Shown here piece by piece: positions 1 to 9,849 of a stretch of DNA of 64,000 nucleotides (its first letter is position 1; each line of letters starts with the position of its first letter). A program made the translations under genes and the position numbers. The notes under the pieces are model-generated. The model saw only the letters and a list, made by a program, of their open reading frames with translations, was not told the origin of the DNA and did not search any database. The DNA is from Dysgonomonas sp. BGC7 (GTDB lineage Bacteria > Bacteroidota > Bacteroidia > Bacteroidales > Dysgonomonadaceae), in NCBI RefSeq assembly GCF_001261735.1, contig NZ_CVRP01000004.1:48407-112406 (forward strand). Direction: 5' to 3'.

Positions 1-1178
1 TCTTCTACAAGTGTTTGTCGGCCTTGTATATGATGAGAGTATTCGCCTAATGGTATATATTTCACCGTAGCATCCAGATAATAAGTCTTTCCCTTAAAGA
101 ATAAGGCACAAATCATATGATTGTCATTAGATAATGATGGTGTCGTATAGTCGTATGCTATATGATTGGTGCCTAACCATGCCAAACGCGCATCGAAACC
201 TTCCGATTGTAATAAAGCTTTTGTTAGGTTTGCCATGCCTTTGCAGTCTCCATATTTCTTTCTCAAAACCTCTTGTGCATCATCGGGTTTAAATGCTGCT
301 AAACCATCTTCGAAGGCAATGTACCTTATATTGTCTTGCACCCATGCAAACAAGGATTTGATTTTTTCTTCGTCTGTTTTAGAGTCTTTAGTTATTTCCT
401 TTGCTTTAGTACGAATAATTGTCATATCGTTATTCACATCTTTGACAATATTATGATACCATGCATACTGGTCGTTGAGAGTTTCAAAAAAAGTTACCTT
501 TTCTCCATCTATATTCGCCGATTTACATATAACCTGTATATGAGGATAAGTTTGAGTATATCCTCGCATGTTACTTTCTCTCTTTTCGGCCGGCTGATTG
601 ATTACCTTATAACTATAAATGCGATCCTGACTCTTTGGGTCTATACTAATATTTTTACTGATATTTTTATCTATACTATATTCGAGTAGTTCTACATTCA
701 TCCATTGAGGGACCCTCACGGTTACTTCCATTTCTTTAATAAATAAATCGTCACTTAACGGAATTATTGTGAAATAACGTGGATCTAAATATTTCTTTTT
801 GAATTTCAATTCATTCGTTGCTCCTTTACGTTCGAAATAAAGGTCTATATAACAAATATTCAGATCCGTGTAGAACATATTATCTGAAGTATAAAGTTTA
901 TATTCAGGTTTAGATGAATATCTGCCTTTTCGGTCTATATCTGTAAGTTTAGTTTTGTTATTATAGCTTTCGGTCATAGTATATGTTTCACCCCATTTAC
1001 TACATTCATAATAGATTGCATTTTTCTCGTTCACTACAATGCCTTCTTTTTCTCTATCGAAAGAGAAAGATGATATTTTTTTATTTATCAGTATATTATC
1101 CTCTGATGTTTGCGCCTGAGCTTTTAAAATACAAAAAGCAATAAGAATTGTCGTGAGAATGCAAAGATGTGATTTCAT
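1..1178 (-). CDS. DUF3857/transglutaminase-like secreted protein (C-terminus off the window)
   Basis: A reading frame of 392 codons starts at an ATG at 1178 and runs off the left edge without a stop, so the C-terminus is missing. The first ~23 residues form a signal peptide ending in AQA. Roughly residues 40-220 match the DUF3857 layout, and the region after ~265 is a transglutaminase-like cysteine-peptidase core. A plausible catalytic triad is visible: Cys312 in the GDCKG motif, His354 in NDNHM and Asp369 in YYLDAT. Such proteins are common in Bacteroidetes; they are exported, and their substrates are mostly unknown. A Bacteroidetes-type promoter lies just upstream. Family assignment is firm; physiological role is not known. 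Confidence 0.85.
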   Translation of the reverse strand, partial: MKSHLCILTTILIAFCILKAQAQTSEDNILINKKISSFSFDREKEGIVVNEKNAIYYECSKWGETYTMTESYNNKTKLTDIDRKGRYSSKPEYKLYTSDNMFYTDLNICYIDLYFERKGATNELKFKKKYLDPRYFTIIPLSDDLFIKEMEVTVRVPQWMNVELLEYSIDKNISKNISIDPKSQDRIYSYKVINQPAEKRESNMRGYTQTYPHIQVICKSANIDGEKVTFFETLNDQYAWYHNIVKDVNNDMTIIRTKAKEITKDSKTDEEKIKSLFAWVQDNIRYIAFEDGLAAFKPDDAQEVLRKKYGDCKGMANLTKALLQSEGFDARLAWLGTNHIAYDYTTPSLSNDNHMICALFFKGKTYYLDATVKYIPLGEYSHHIQGRQTLVE

Positions 1179-1201
1179 TTAGCTTTGTTTGGGTTAAAGA
1201 A

Positions 1202-1234
1202 CAAATATATTAAATAAGTTTTAATGAATGCAAT
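1202..1234 (-). promoter_or_regulatory. Predicted promoter of the transglutaminase-like gene
   Basis: On the minus strand a -7 element TATATTTG (1202-1209) fits TAnnTTTG, and ATTG (1231-1234) lies 21 nt upstream as a 3-of-4 match to the -33 TTTG. The start codon is 24 nt downstream of the -7 box. Confidence 0.55.
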
Positions 1235-1263
1235 AAAATATTTTTGTTATAAAAAAACCGCCC

Positions 1264-1297
1264 AATTCTGTCATTCTATTGAGAATGGCAAAATTGG
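1264..1297 (-). terminator. Rho-independent terminator after the decayed gene
   Basis: An imperfect hairpin (CCAATT, TG and CATTCT arms pairing with AGAATG, CA and AATTGG) is followed on the minus strand by GGCGGTTTTTTT. It would end leftward transcripts from the pseudogene before the transglutaminase-like gene. Confidence 0.6.
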
Positions 1298-1331
1298 ACT
1301 ATTAATTGAATAAACTCTGCTATTTAAAACA

Positions 1332-1363
1332 GTGTAGGGTCGAATATTTATTCGCCCCTACAC
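1332..1363. repeat. REP-like palindrome
   Basis: Two 15-nt arms (1332-1346 and 1349-1363) pair with a single T/C mismatch around a 2-nt loop; the arms start GTGTAGGG and end CCCTACAC. The form is like short dispersed palindromes found between genes in many bacteria. It lies 41 nt from the pseudogene's stop. Only one copy was noticed in the window. Confidence 0.5.
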
Positions 1364-1403
1364 CAGATACTAAAAATATATCATTATTTATAATATCAAG
1401 GAC

Positions 1404-3145
1404 TTATTTCTTTGTCCCGGCAAAAAACTTTTCTACACGATCGGTCCTAAGCATCTGCCATAAAGATGCAACAGTCCACCCGGGAGCAAAAATATCGTTG
1501 TAAAAGCCTTTACCGTTTTTTCCATAATCCCAGTTTGTATGTTGTACAACTTCGGGATAATACCCCACTTTACCAATATTGAACATATGTCCTTTAATCG
1601 GCATCAGTTGCAACATAGAACTTTTATAACAGAAGAGAAGTCTGAGAATCTCTTTTCATTACGCTCTTTTGCCAACCAATCTAACACTGTGGCAAACTCA
1701 AAGATAAATACATCGACATGATTGTTCTCTACTGAAACATTCCCCCAACCACGAGACTGAAAGCCAACATCGCCGAGCATTTGCCCTTGTGCAAAAGGCA
1801 CATTCCACGTATAGTACCATGACAGACTAAAATATGCTGAACGCTTAGCCAGATCTATATAGTGTTCTCGTTCTTTTCCTTTAGTCACCATAGATAAGTA
1901 ATACATCGCCGTAGAGGCATAGAGAGAAGCCTCTTTATCTTCGCAATTAGCATCTAGTGTCGATGAAAAATAGTCCGCCTTAGAAATCAGTTCTTTCTCG
2001 AGATAAACAGATGTCTTTCGTGCGCTTTCCAGATAAGTATTATCCTTGAAATAACTATATGCCATCGTGAGAGGCAAAGTAGCAGAAGGCGTACTTCCTC
2101 CCGAAGAATCTAAAAGACCGAACTGGTCATTAAATTTTCGAGGAAAACTACCGTTTCCTTCTTGAAGTTTCATGAAGTTTCCGAGTATTACTTTGATCTT
2201 TTCCTCCCATTCAGGATGCTTACGCCCTTGTTTCTTTTCGTAATCTAAATAATTGAGAATGGCAAACACTCCTTCGGACTGACGACGTATGCTATAAATA
2301 TTTGTTTCGCTATTCTTATCGTAATTTACAAATTCGCGGAAGAAACCATTAGGAGTAAATCCATGATTCAGATAACTATCGAATATACTATTAGCATTTT
2401 TCACGAGTTCCGGACGATTATTCTGCTCTCCATTTCCAGTGCATTAAAAGCATTGAGCAATACTCGTCCCACGAAGCCAACCTCAACCGAACCTGTACTT
2501 GAGCAATCGTCTGTACGCATGTGCACACCGGAACAGTATTTCAAATCATATTTATCTACATAACTTTCTACAAAAAAATTAGAAAGAATTTTCTTTGCAC
2601 TTTCCACATTCCATTGAGTTTTTACTTCCTGTGGTTTATATCTGTCATAGCTATATTCCCAAGTTTGGGCAACAAATGCAGAAAAGTCAGAGGCAGTTCC
2701 ATTCGCAATCTCCCAGCAAAGCTCACGTTTTTCTCCTTTTTCGAGCTTTTCAAAAGCCTGTACAGAAGGAGCCAATGTCAGTTTACGCAGATAAGTTTTT
2801 GGAGCTTCGCTATATGGGAACCCAAAAACTAGCGCAGTATGACCATTCAGATTTTTGAACCCTGTAAAACCAATAGATGTTTTCCTCCTAAAATAACCTC
2901 ACCTGCCTGATGAGTAGTCAGGCTTTCCCTAGCGAATTCATCCAAGCGGAGAACAATATAGTAATTTCCTGTCTTTTCATTGAATATACCTGTAAGCGGT
3001 GTACTAAGCCTGTCTTCACGCACCTGCTAACTATCACTGGTGTGAAATGAAGGGGCTTCCTTAGGTGAGCGCAGATTATGACGATACCAGAAGCCTGGCA
3101 TATAGAACTGACAGTCGTTATGATCGATCTGATTCAATTCATATA
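1404..3145 (-). pseudogene. Decayed secreted carbohydrate-active enzyme (three frameshifts, one nonsense codon)
   Basis: Reading leftward from ~3145, a single protein of more than 570 residues can be followed across several lesions: an in-frame TAG at 3027-3029 (probably once TGG), a frameshift near 2880, one near 2404-2425 (fragments joining as RPELVKNANSIFDSY), and one near 1605-1616. The 2401-2775, 1604-2404 and 1404-1616 fragments are the surviving open stretches. The N-terminus and signal peptide are gone. The helical, aromatic-rich C-terminal two thirds (for example GWGNVSVENNHVD) resemble an alpha/alpha-toroid glycosidase or lyase, but I do not recognise the family. It is followed by its own terminator. 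Confidence 0.8.
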
Positions 3146-3147
3146 TT

Positions 3148-3216
3148 GAATGTTATGATATGACTCCAAAAGAGTTTATTCGTAAGAATTCGGAGAACTC
3201 TTCTCCAAAGGATTAA
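3148..3216 (+). pseudogene. C-terminal relic of an AraC-type regulator (possibly a hybrid two-component regulator)
   Basis: Codons from 3148 to the TAA at 3214-3216 read ECYDMTPKEFIRK then NSENSSPKD. The YDMTPKEFIRK part matches the last helix of AraC-family DNA-binding domains (compare HFGVTPSDY in the hybrid regulator at 18802). No upstream body of the regulator remains; the relic touches the truncated N-terminal end of the divergent pseudogene. The match is short, so this is a suggestive call. Confidence 0.4.
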
Positions 3217-3398
3217 GATTATCATCTGAATAAAGGACTATCAGAATTTATAAAAGTCAAAGCGGAAACATTAGCTGGCAGTTAAAGATAAATCTTTTAA
3301 TTATTTATAACTTCCATAACTCATAAACAAGACGAGCGATCTTCTAAAACAAGTAAAAATAGTTAACTTTGAAATTCCATCTAAACACATACAATAAA

Positions 3399-5261
3399 AT
3401 GAAAAACAGAATCTTATTTGCTGTGTTATTATTTTCAGCAGTTATTCCACTACTTTCCTTTGCACAAAGCATACCTGCAAAAGAAGACAATTCTCTCCGC
3501 ATCATGTCATACAATGTACACAACTGTATAGGTATGGACAATAAAATGGACTATCAAAGAATAGCAAATGTTATTACCTCAGTAAATCCTGATGTAGTAG
3601 CCCTTCAAGAATTAGATAGTGTAACCCAACGAAACAAAGGAATTTTTGCTTTGAAAGAAGTAGCAAATCAAGCTCTAATGCACTACACTTATGCACCTGC
3701 TATCAGTTTTCAAGGAGGTAAATATGGTATTGGCATTTTGTCGAAAGAAAAGCCTCTGAATTTCCGTATCATTCCTCTTCCCGGAAAAGAAGAGCAAAGA
3801 ACTTTTCTTATTGCCGAATTTGAGAAATACATCTTTTGCTGTACGCATCTTTCTTTGACAGAAAAAGACAGAGACACATCTGCATCTATAATCTTGAATT
3901 CTGTAAAACAGTATGCGAAACCATTATTTCTTGCAGGCGATATGAATACAGAACACGATTCGGAAACTCAGAAAATATTAAGTGATAAATTTACTATACT
4001 CAACGATTATAAAGTAAATACCTTTCCCTCCATAAAGCCCGATTCGTGTATAGACTTTATTTACGGATACAACAATGAAGACAAATACTCTTTACTACAA
4101 CGCAGGGTTATAGACGAGGAAATTGCATCGGATCATCGTCCATTATTTGTTGATGTTAGGCTTAAAGCTGATGAATCTCAAATAATAAAAACAAAGCCTT
4201 ACCTACAAAACCCCACAAACAACGGTATAACCGTATCTTGGTTATCAAACGTACCTACACATAGCTGGGTAGAATATGGGACAGACAAGAGCTTGGGCAA
4301 CAAAGCTGAAACTTTAGTAGATGGTCAGGTAATAAGTAACAACAGACATCATAAAATACGGCTAACCGACCTTAAGCTGGGAGCAACTTATTACTACAGA
4401 ACATGTTCACGAGAAATAACATTGTATGAAGCATACAAGAAGGATTTTGGCAAAACAGCATATTCCGAAGTATATTCATTTACCATGCCTTCGCCCGATA
4501 ACCAAAACTTTACGGCAATTATTTTCAACGATTTGCACAAAAAGAAAGAGCTAATAGATGCTCTTATGGGGCAGCTAAAAGATGTAAAATATGACTTTGT
4601 TGTCTTCAATGGAGACTTCGTTGATGATCCTAAGAATGAAGATGTCGCTGTAGACTTTCTTTCATACATGAATGAAAAAGCCGGAGTAGAATCCGTTCCT
4701 GCATTTTATTTAAGAGGAAATCACGAAATACGGAATGCGTACTCTATACAAATGCGTGACCTATTCGATTATGTAGGAAATAAAACTTATGGTTCATTTA
4801 ACTGGGGAGATACCCGCATTGTAATGCTCGACTGTGGAGAAGACAAACCCGACAGTACTCCTGTCTATTATAACCTTAACAATTTTGAACAATTACGTAA
4901 AGACCAAATTGGCTTTCTGAAGCAAGAAACTACTTCTGAAGAATTTAAGAAAGCGAATAAACGAATATTGATACATCATATACCGATCTACGGATCAGGA
5001 GACAAATACAACCCATGCCTCGACCTATGGCATCCAATATTAAAAGATGCTCCGTTCAATGTAGCAATAAATGGGCATACTCATAGTTTTGCCTATCATC
5101 CTAAAGGTGAATTGAAAAACAATTTTCCTGTAGTAATAGGAGGAGGAAACAGAATGGAGACTTGTACAGTTATGATTCTAAAAAAAGAAGGTAATAAAAT
5201 GACATTAAATGTACTGAACTCTGAAGGAAAACATCTTTTAGACTTAGACCTAAGTAAATAA
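3399..5261 (+). CDS. Secreted EEP-family / metallophosphatase fusion protein
   Basis: A 620-residue protein from the ATG at 3399; an in-frame TTG at 3369 would place 10 residues before a clear signal peptide and is unlikely. Residues ~30-255 are an endonuclease/exonuclease/phosphatase domain with SYNVHN, QELDS, GDMNTE and SDHRP intact. Residues ~260-355 look like the purple-acid-phosphatase N-terminal beta domain (YLQNP, ITVSW). Residues ~370-605 are a calcineurin-like metallophosphatase with NDLH, GDFVDD, GNHE, HHIP and GHTH. Both active sites appear complete, so the protein may carry two phosphoesterase activities outside the cytoplasm; the substrate is unknown. It ends just before a strong terminator shared with alaS. 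Confidence 0.85.
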   Translation: MKNRILFAVLLFSAVIPLLSFAQSIPAKEDNSLRIMSYNVHNCIGMDNKMDYQRIANVITSVNPDVVALQELDSVTQRNKGIFALKEVANQALMHYTYAPAISFQGGKYGIGILSKEKPLNFRIIPLPGKEEQRTFLIAEFEKYIFCCTHLSLTEKDRDTSASIILNSVKQYAKPLFLAGDMNTEHDSETQKILSDKFTILNDYKVNTFPSIKPDSCIDFIYGYNNEDKYSLLQRRVIDEEIASDHRPLFVDVRLKADESQIIKTKPYLQNPTNNGITVSWLSNVPTHSWVEYGTDKSLGNKAETLVDGQVISNNRHHKIRLTDLKLGATYYYRTCSREITLYEAYKKDFGKTAYSEVYSFTMPSPDNQNFTAIIFNDLHKKKELIDALMGQLKDVKYDFVVFNGDFVDDPKNEDVAVDFLSYMNEKAGVESVPAFYLRGNHEIRNAYSIQMRDLFDYVGNKTYGSFNWGDTRIVMLDCGEDKPDSTPVYYNLNNFEQLRKDQIGFLKQETTSEEFKKANKRILIHHIPIYGSGDKYNPCLDLWHPILKDAPFNVAINGHTHSFAYHPKGELKNNFPVVIGGGNRMETCTVMILKKEGNKMTLNVLNSEGKHLLDLDLSK

Positions 5262-5280
5262 TCAATAGTATAATAAAATA

Positions 5281-5312
5281 GAAAGAGCCAATGTGAAAAC
5301 ATTGGCTCTTTC
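5281..5312. terminator. Bidirectional terminator between the phosphoesterase gene and alaS
   Basis: A perfect 14-bp stem (5281-5294 with 5299-5312) with loop GAAA. It has TATTTTAT on the plus side and TATTTT on the minus side, and it separates two convergent genes. Confidence 0.85.
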
Positions 5313-5330
5313 TATTTTATATCCGCTTCT

Positions 5331-7946
5331 TTATTTTATTTTTTCCATTATTTCATGTAGGGCATTTGTCAACCCTTCTACATTTTTCCCTCCTGCTGTA
5401 GCAAAGTGAGGTTGTCCTCCGCCACCACCTTGTATATGTTTGGCTGCATCACGTATTATCTGAGAAGCATTCAACCCATGATCTTTTACAAGGTCATCAC
5501 TTAGCATGAGAGTAAGTAACGGCTTATTTTCCGAATCGGTAGCACCTATGAAAGCCGAATTCTGAGGGAACTGTCCTTTCAATTGGAATGCAATATCTTT
5601 CACCACTTCTGCCGGAATAGAATTAGTCAACACAAAAATATCTACTCCATTATGCACCTGTTTCTTTCTTATAAGGGCATCTTTTACTTGCACGGTTTTT
5701 TCTTTAACAAACTCTTCCATTCTCTTTTTCAAATCTGCATTTTCGTCAAAGAACTTACGGAGAGTCTGAGCTAGATTCGGTGCATTATTAAGCATTGTTT
5801 TCATTTCATTGAGAACATCTTGTTGTGTGTAGAAATAATCTTCACAAACATCCGCCGTAATAGCTTCTATACGACGAATACCCGCTGCTATCGAGCTTTC
5901 GTTGATTATACGGAACGAACCGATACGCCCTGTAGATGAAATATGTGTACCGCCACACAACTCCACAGAATCACCAAACTTGATAACCCGTACATCGTCT
6001 CCATATTTTTCGCCAAACAGAGCCATAGCCCCCATAGCCTTAGCCTCGGCAATAGGCATATGCCGCATTTCCACACGTGGTATATCTTCTCTTATACGGG
6101 CTGTTACGTAACGCTCTACTTTTCGTATTTCTCTATCTGTCAATTTCTGAAAATGAGAAAAGTCGAAACGAAGTACATTTGGCGATACATACGATCCTTT
6201 TTGCTCTACATGACTGCCCAAAATTTCTCGCAACCCTTCGTGCAACAAGTGAGTGGCAGTATGGTTACACTCGGTAGCCGTCCGACTCTTAATATTGATA
6301 CGCGCAAGAAATGTAGCGGTCACATCCTTAGGTAGCTTTTCGGAGATATGAACAGCCAAATTATTTTCACGCTTAGTATCTGTTATAATTATTTCCTCTC
6401 CTTCATTCATCAACCAACCACTATCGCCAACCTGTCCTCCCATTTCGGCATAGAAAGGAGTGTGAGCCAATACAATCTGATAATATTCTTTATTTTTTTG
6501 CTTTACCTTACGATAACGCAATATCTCTGTTTCATATTCTGTAAAATCGTACCCGACAAAATCGGTATTCCCTTCTTTCAAAGTAACCCAATCTTCTGTC
6601 TCCACTGCTGCTGCATTGCGAGCACGGTCTTTTTGCTTTTGCATTTCTGCATTGAATTCACTTTTATTGACAGTCATTTCGTTCTCTCTAAGAATAAGCT
6701 CTGTCAAGTCGAGAGGAAAACCATAAGTATCATACAATGTGAAGGCATCAGCACCACTCAGCACTGTAGAGTTTTTAGCTCTTGTCTCTGCTATTTGTTT
6801 GTCCAGCAATTTTATACCTGTCTCCAAAGTACGAAGGAATGATTCTTCCTCTTCTTTTATTACTTTTTCAATCAGTGTTTTTTGCTGAATAAGTTCTGGA
6901 TAGGCATCACCCATAGTATCTATCAGCGCAGGAATAAGTTTGTACATGAAAGATTTATGCTGATCGAGAAATGTGTATCCATAACGCACGGCACGACGAA
7001 GAATACGGCGAATCACATAACCTGCCTTAGCATTCGACGGCAACTGTCCATCGGTTATAGAGAATGCAATAGTACGTATATGATCGGCAATAACACGCAT
7101 AGCAATGTCTTTTTTCACATCTTGTCGGTATGTGCTGCCTGTTAGTTCCCCGATTGCTTTTATTATCGTCTGAAAAACATCTGTATCGTAGTTTGACACT
7201 TTTCCTTGAACAGCCATACACAGACGTTCGAATCCCATACCTGTATCTATAACTTTTGCAGGCAAAGAATCCAGTGATTTGTCTGCTTTACGGTTATACT
7301 GCATGAATACCAGATTCCAGATTTCTATTACATCAGGATCTATGTTTACCAACTGAGCGCCATCTACTTTTGCTCGTTGCTCATCGGAACGAATATCTAT
7401 ATGTATTTCCGAGCATGGGCCACAAGGTCCTGTATCTCCCATTTCCCAGAAATTATCTTTTTTATTTCCATTGATAATCCTCTCTTTAGGAAGATATTTT
7501 TCCCAGTATCCTGCTGCCTCATCATCTCTTGACAAACCTTCTTCGGGACTACCTTCAAAGACTGTAACATACAAGCGTTCTTTATCCAGCTTTATAACTT
7601 CTGTCAAGTATTCCCACGCCCACTCTATAGCCTCTTTCTTAAAGTAGTCTCCAAAAGACCAGTTACCCAGCATTTCGAACATGGTATGGTGATATGTATC
7701 ATGCCCTACCTCTTCCAGGTCGTTATGCTTTCCGCTTACACGCAAACACTTTTGAGAGTCGGCCACCCGCGGATACTTAATGGGGGCATTGCCTAGGATA
7801 ATATCTTTAAACTGATTCATCCCCGCATTGGTGAACATCAATGTCGGATCATCTTTTATTACCATCGGTGCAGACGGCACTATCTGATGTCCCTTTGAAG
7901 CAAAGAAAGATTTAAAAGAGTCGCGGATTTCTTTAGAAGTCATCAT
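5331..7946 (-). CDS. alaS: Alanine--tRNA ligase
   Basis: 871 residues, full length for the family. The class II aminoacylation core is at the N-terminus ([40 protein letters not shown]). The editing domain carries [11 protein letters not shown] and the CGGTH motif, and the C-terminal region ends with the glycine-rich [10 protein letters not shown]. It charges tRNA-Ala in the cytoplasm and hydrolyses misacylated Ser/Gly-tRNA. Two ATG codons stand in tandem (7946 and 7943); either could be used. It is transcribed divergently from the M23 peptidase gene. Confidence 0.98.
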   Translation of the reverse strand: MMTSKEIRDSFKSFFASKGHQIVPSAPMVIKDDPTLMFTNAGMNQFKDIILGNAPIKYPRVADSQKCLRVSGKHNDLEEVGHDTYHHTMFEMLGNWSFGDYFKKEAIEWAWEYLTEVIKLDKERLYVTVFEGSPEEGLSRDDEAAGYWEKYLPKERIINGNKKDNFWEMGDTGPCGPCSEIHIDIRSDEQRAKVDGAQLVNIDPDVIEIWNLVFMQYNRKADKSLDSLPAKVIDTGMGFERLCMAVQGKVSNYDTDVFQTIIKAIGELTGSTYRQDVKKDIAMRVIADHIRTIAFSITDGQLPSNAKAGYVIRRILRRAVRYGYTFLDQHKSFMYKLIPALIDTMGDAYPELIQQKTLIEKVIKEEEESFLRTLETGIKLLDKQIAETRAKNSTVLSGADAFTLYDTYGFPLDLTELILRENEMTVNKSEFNAEMQKQKDRARNAAAVETEDWVTLKEGNTDFVGYDFTEYETEILRYRKVKQKNKEYYQIVLAHTPFYAEMGGQVGDSGWLMNEGEEIIITDTKRENNLAVHISEKLPKDVTATFLARINIKSRTATECNHTATHLLHEGLREILGSHVEQKGSYVSPNVLRFDFSHFQKLTDREIRKVERYVTARIREDIPRVEMRHMPIAEAKAMGAMALFGEKYGDDVRVIKFGDSVELCGGTHISSTGRIGSFRIINESSIAAGIRRIEAITADVCEDYFYTQQDVLNEMKTMLNNAPNLAQTLRKFFDENADLKKRMEEFVKEKTVQVKDALIRKKQVHNGVDIFVLTNSIPAEVVKDIAFQLKGQFPQNSAFIGATDSENKPLLTLMLSDDLVKDHGLNASQIIRDAAKHIQGGGGGQPHFATAGGKNVEGLTNALHEIMEKIK

Positions 7947-7987
7947 TTTCTGTTACAATCGTTTTTCGGTTTCTTTAATAAATACAA

Positions 7988-8019
7988 TTTGCAAAAATAG
8001 CTCAAAAACTTTACTTTTG
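7988..8019 (+). promoter_or_regulatory. Promoter of the M23 peptidase gene
   Basis: TTTG at 7988-7991 and TACTTTTG at 8012-8019, 20 nt apart, fully match the Bacteroidetes -33/-7 consensus. The expected transcription start near 8026 argues against the GTG at 8030 and supports the ATG at 8057 as the start of the gene. Confidence 0.75.
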
Positions 8020-8056
8020 TCGAACTCGTGTGATAAAAAAAGCGAGATGTTGCAAA

Positions 8057-9028
8057 ATGAAGAGAAAAGTCTTTTATCGGTACAATCCTCAAACTCTCAC
8101 TTATGAAAGGATTTATCCCAGTACGAAGGATAAAATATTTACTATTTTCAGACATCTCATATCAGGTATCGTAGTAGGAATAGCCGCATTAGTTGCATTC
8201 GTATACTTTTTTGGCACGCCTTGGGGCGAGGCTCAGAAAAAAGAGATGCAGCTGATGAGAACACAATATGAAATATTATCGAAACGGACTGACGAAATCT
8301 CAAAAGTTTTACGCGACATCCAGCAACGTGACGACAACCTCTACAGAGCAATATTTCATGCAGACCCAATTCCTTCTTCCATCCGCTATTCGGGCATAGG
8401 GGCTCCTGCCAGATACGATTATCTTATAGATCTTAGCAGTTCCGACTTAATTATACAAACTACAAAGAAAATCGACTACCTGTCCAAACAGATTTATATA
8501 CAGTCTAACTCCTTTGATGATGTTTTAAAAATGGCTAAAAACCAAAAAGACAGGCTGAAACATATCCCCAGCATTCAACCTGTACCCGACAAATACCTTA
8601 AACAAGTGGCTTCGGGTTACGGTACTCGCATAGACCCTATATACGGAACAGCCCGTTTCCATGCGGGAATGGACTTTGCCTCTAACATAGGAACGCCAGT
8701 CTATGTTACAGGAGACGGAACTGTTACTCTTGCCGACTGGAAGCAGGGATATGGAAAATGTATAATCATAGATCACGGATACGGATATCAAACTCTATAT
8801 GCTCACTTGAACGATTATAAAGTACGTCTCGGACAAAAAGTAACACGAGGTGAACAGATTGGAGAAGTAGGAAACACAGGAAAATCAACGGGCCCTCACT
8901 TGCATTACGAAGTACATGTGAAAGGACAACCCGATAATCCGGCTAAATATTATTTCATGGACTTATCTCCTGAAGAATATGACAAGATGTTGCAGATAGC
9001 AGCAAATCATGGACAGGTAATGGATTAA
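8057..9028 (+). CDS. M23 family metallopeptidase, membrane anchored
   Basis: 323 residues from the ATG at 8057. A short basic N-terminus precedes one membrane segment at about residues 33-53, then a coiled-coil-like stretch (~60-100). The C-terminal LytM/M23 domain carries the zinc and active-site motifs HAGMDFA, the YAHL histidine and GPHLHYEV. Proteins of this type cleave or regulate cleavage of peptidoglycan cross-links in the periplasm. An apparent start further upstream (8030) lies at the transcription start and was not used. The MerR gene follows after 7 nt, so the two are probably co-transcribed. Confidence 0.93.
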   Translation: MKRKVFYRYNPQTLTYERIYPSTKDKIFTIFRHLISGIVVGIAALVAFVYFFGTPWGEAQKKEMQLMRTQYEILSKRTDEISKVLRDIQQRDDNLYRAIFHADPIPSSIRYSGIGAPARYDYLIDLSSSDLIIQTTKKIDYLSKQIYIQSNSFDDVLKMAKNQKDRLKHIPSIQPVPDKYLKQVASGYGTRIDPIYGTARFHAGMDFASNIGTPVYVTGDGTVTLADWKQGYGKCIIIDHGYGYQTLYAHLNDYKVRLGQKVTRGEQIGEVGNTGKSTGPHLHYEVHVKGQPDNPAKYYFMDLSPEEYDKMLQIAANHGQVMD

Positions 9029-9035
9029 CTACATT

Positions 9036-9380
9036 ATGAAAATAGATTTGGACAACAGCACCCGCTTATATTATTCCATAAGAGAGGTAGCCTCACACTT
9101 TGGAGTGAACGAGTCTCTTCTCCGTTTTTGGGAAACAGAATTTGACATTATCAACCCAAGGAAGACCGAGGGAGGTGCACGCCAATATAAAAAAGAAGAT
9201 ATAGAGACAATAGCATTGGTCTATCATCTTGTAAAAGAAAAAGGGATGACCCTTGAAGGAGCAAGACAGACATTGAGTCATAAAAAAGATGAGACTCTTC
9301 GTAAAGTACAAGTTATAGAGAAACTGGAAAAGATAAAAAAAGAATTGGAGGATATGGAACGAGAGTTCGATACAGAGTAA
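9036..9380 (+). CDS. MerR family transcriptional regulator
   Basis: 114 residues. The N-terminal winged helix-turn-helix is typical (YYSIREVASHFGV, LRFWETEF, RQYKKEDIE), followed by a short coiled-coil end. No effector-binding domain is present, as in the short MerR-like proteins that accompany M23 peptidases in Bacteroidetes. It lies 7 nt after the peptidase gene and before a long terminator hairpin. Regulatory target is unknown. Confidence 0.9.
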   Translation: MKIDLDNSTRLYYSIREVASHFGVNESLLRFWETEFDIINPRKTEGGARQYKKEDIETIALVYHLVKEKGMTLEGARQTLSHKKDETLRKVQVIEKLEKIKKELEDMEREFDTE

Positions 9381-9386
9381 ATCCAC

Positions 9387-9440
9387 AATTAAAAATACAA
9401 AGCCCGAAGAATATTGATATTCTTCGGGCTTTGTATTTTT
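9387..9440. terminator. Strong bidirectional terminator
   Basis: Arms 9387-9412 and 9415-9440 pair perfectly over 26 bp with only TG between them. The core is GCCCGAAGAATAT and A/T-rich outer arms provide U-tracts both ways. It sits between the MerR gene and the convergent VOC gene. Confidence 0.9.
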
Positions 9441-9461
9441 AAACAGAATCTAACTTTGAAA

Positions 9462-9818
9462 TTATTGTTGATAGTCTGTTAAGCCTAAACGATTTCCTGA
9501 AGGATCTGTTAATTCAACTGCCCATCCTGTTTTTATCTTAAATGGTTCAGACAAAAATACGACACCTTTATCCATTAACTCTTCATATATATTTTTCACA
9601 TTTTCTACTTCAAACCATATCGTAGGCTTCATATCCGGAAAATGTGTAACATCTTTTAGTATAATAGCAGGCTCTTCGTCTCCTATGTTATATGCAACCA
9701 TACCTTTAGCAGAAAAGTCAAACTTTAGAGATAACCCTAACACTTCAGCATAAAAGTCTTTACTTTTTTGCATATCCTGTGATGGTAAGAAAAAATTATC
9801 AATGTTTTTAATTTTCAT
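9462..9818 (-). CDS. VOC superfamily (glyoxalase/bleomycin-resistance-like) protein
   Basis: 118 residues, the usual size of a single-unit vicinal-oxygen-chelate protein. The beta-alpha-beta-beta-beta pattern is visible twice (FFLPSQDMQKSKDFYAEVLGL; WFEVENVKNIYEELMDKG; ELTDPSGNRLGL). The C-terminal E-x-x-D-P-x-G-N motif is typical. Substrate cannot be told from sequence. It starts 31 nt downstream of the MBOAT gene and may be its last operon member. Confidence 0.88.
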   Translation of the reverse strand: MKIKNIDNFFLPSQDMQKSKDFYAEVLGLSLKFDFSAKGMVAYNIGDEEPAIILKDVTHFPDMKPTIWFEVENVKNIYEELMDKGVVFLSEPFKIKTGWAVELTDPSGNRLGLTDYQQ

Positions 9819-9849
9819 TATTCTTTATTTTGAGATGTATTAATAAAAA

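Noticed and set aside
3369..3398. Earlier TTG start for the phosphoesterase fusion
   Set aside because: It would put ten polar residues before an otherwise well-formed signal peptide; the ATG at 3399 fits better.
6348..6842. 164-codon plus-strand frame inside alaS
   Set aside because: It lies wholly within a conserved gene on the other strand and has no domain resemblance; it is an antisense shadow of alaS.
8030..8056. GTG start of the M23 peptidase gene
   Set aside because: It coincides with the predicted transcription start, so the ATG at 8057 is preferred.
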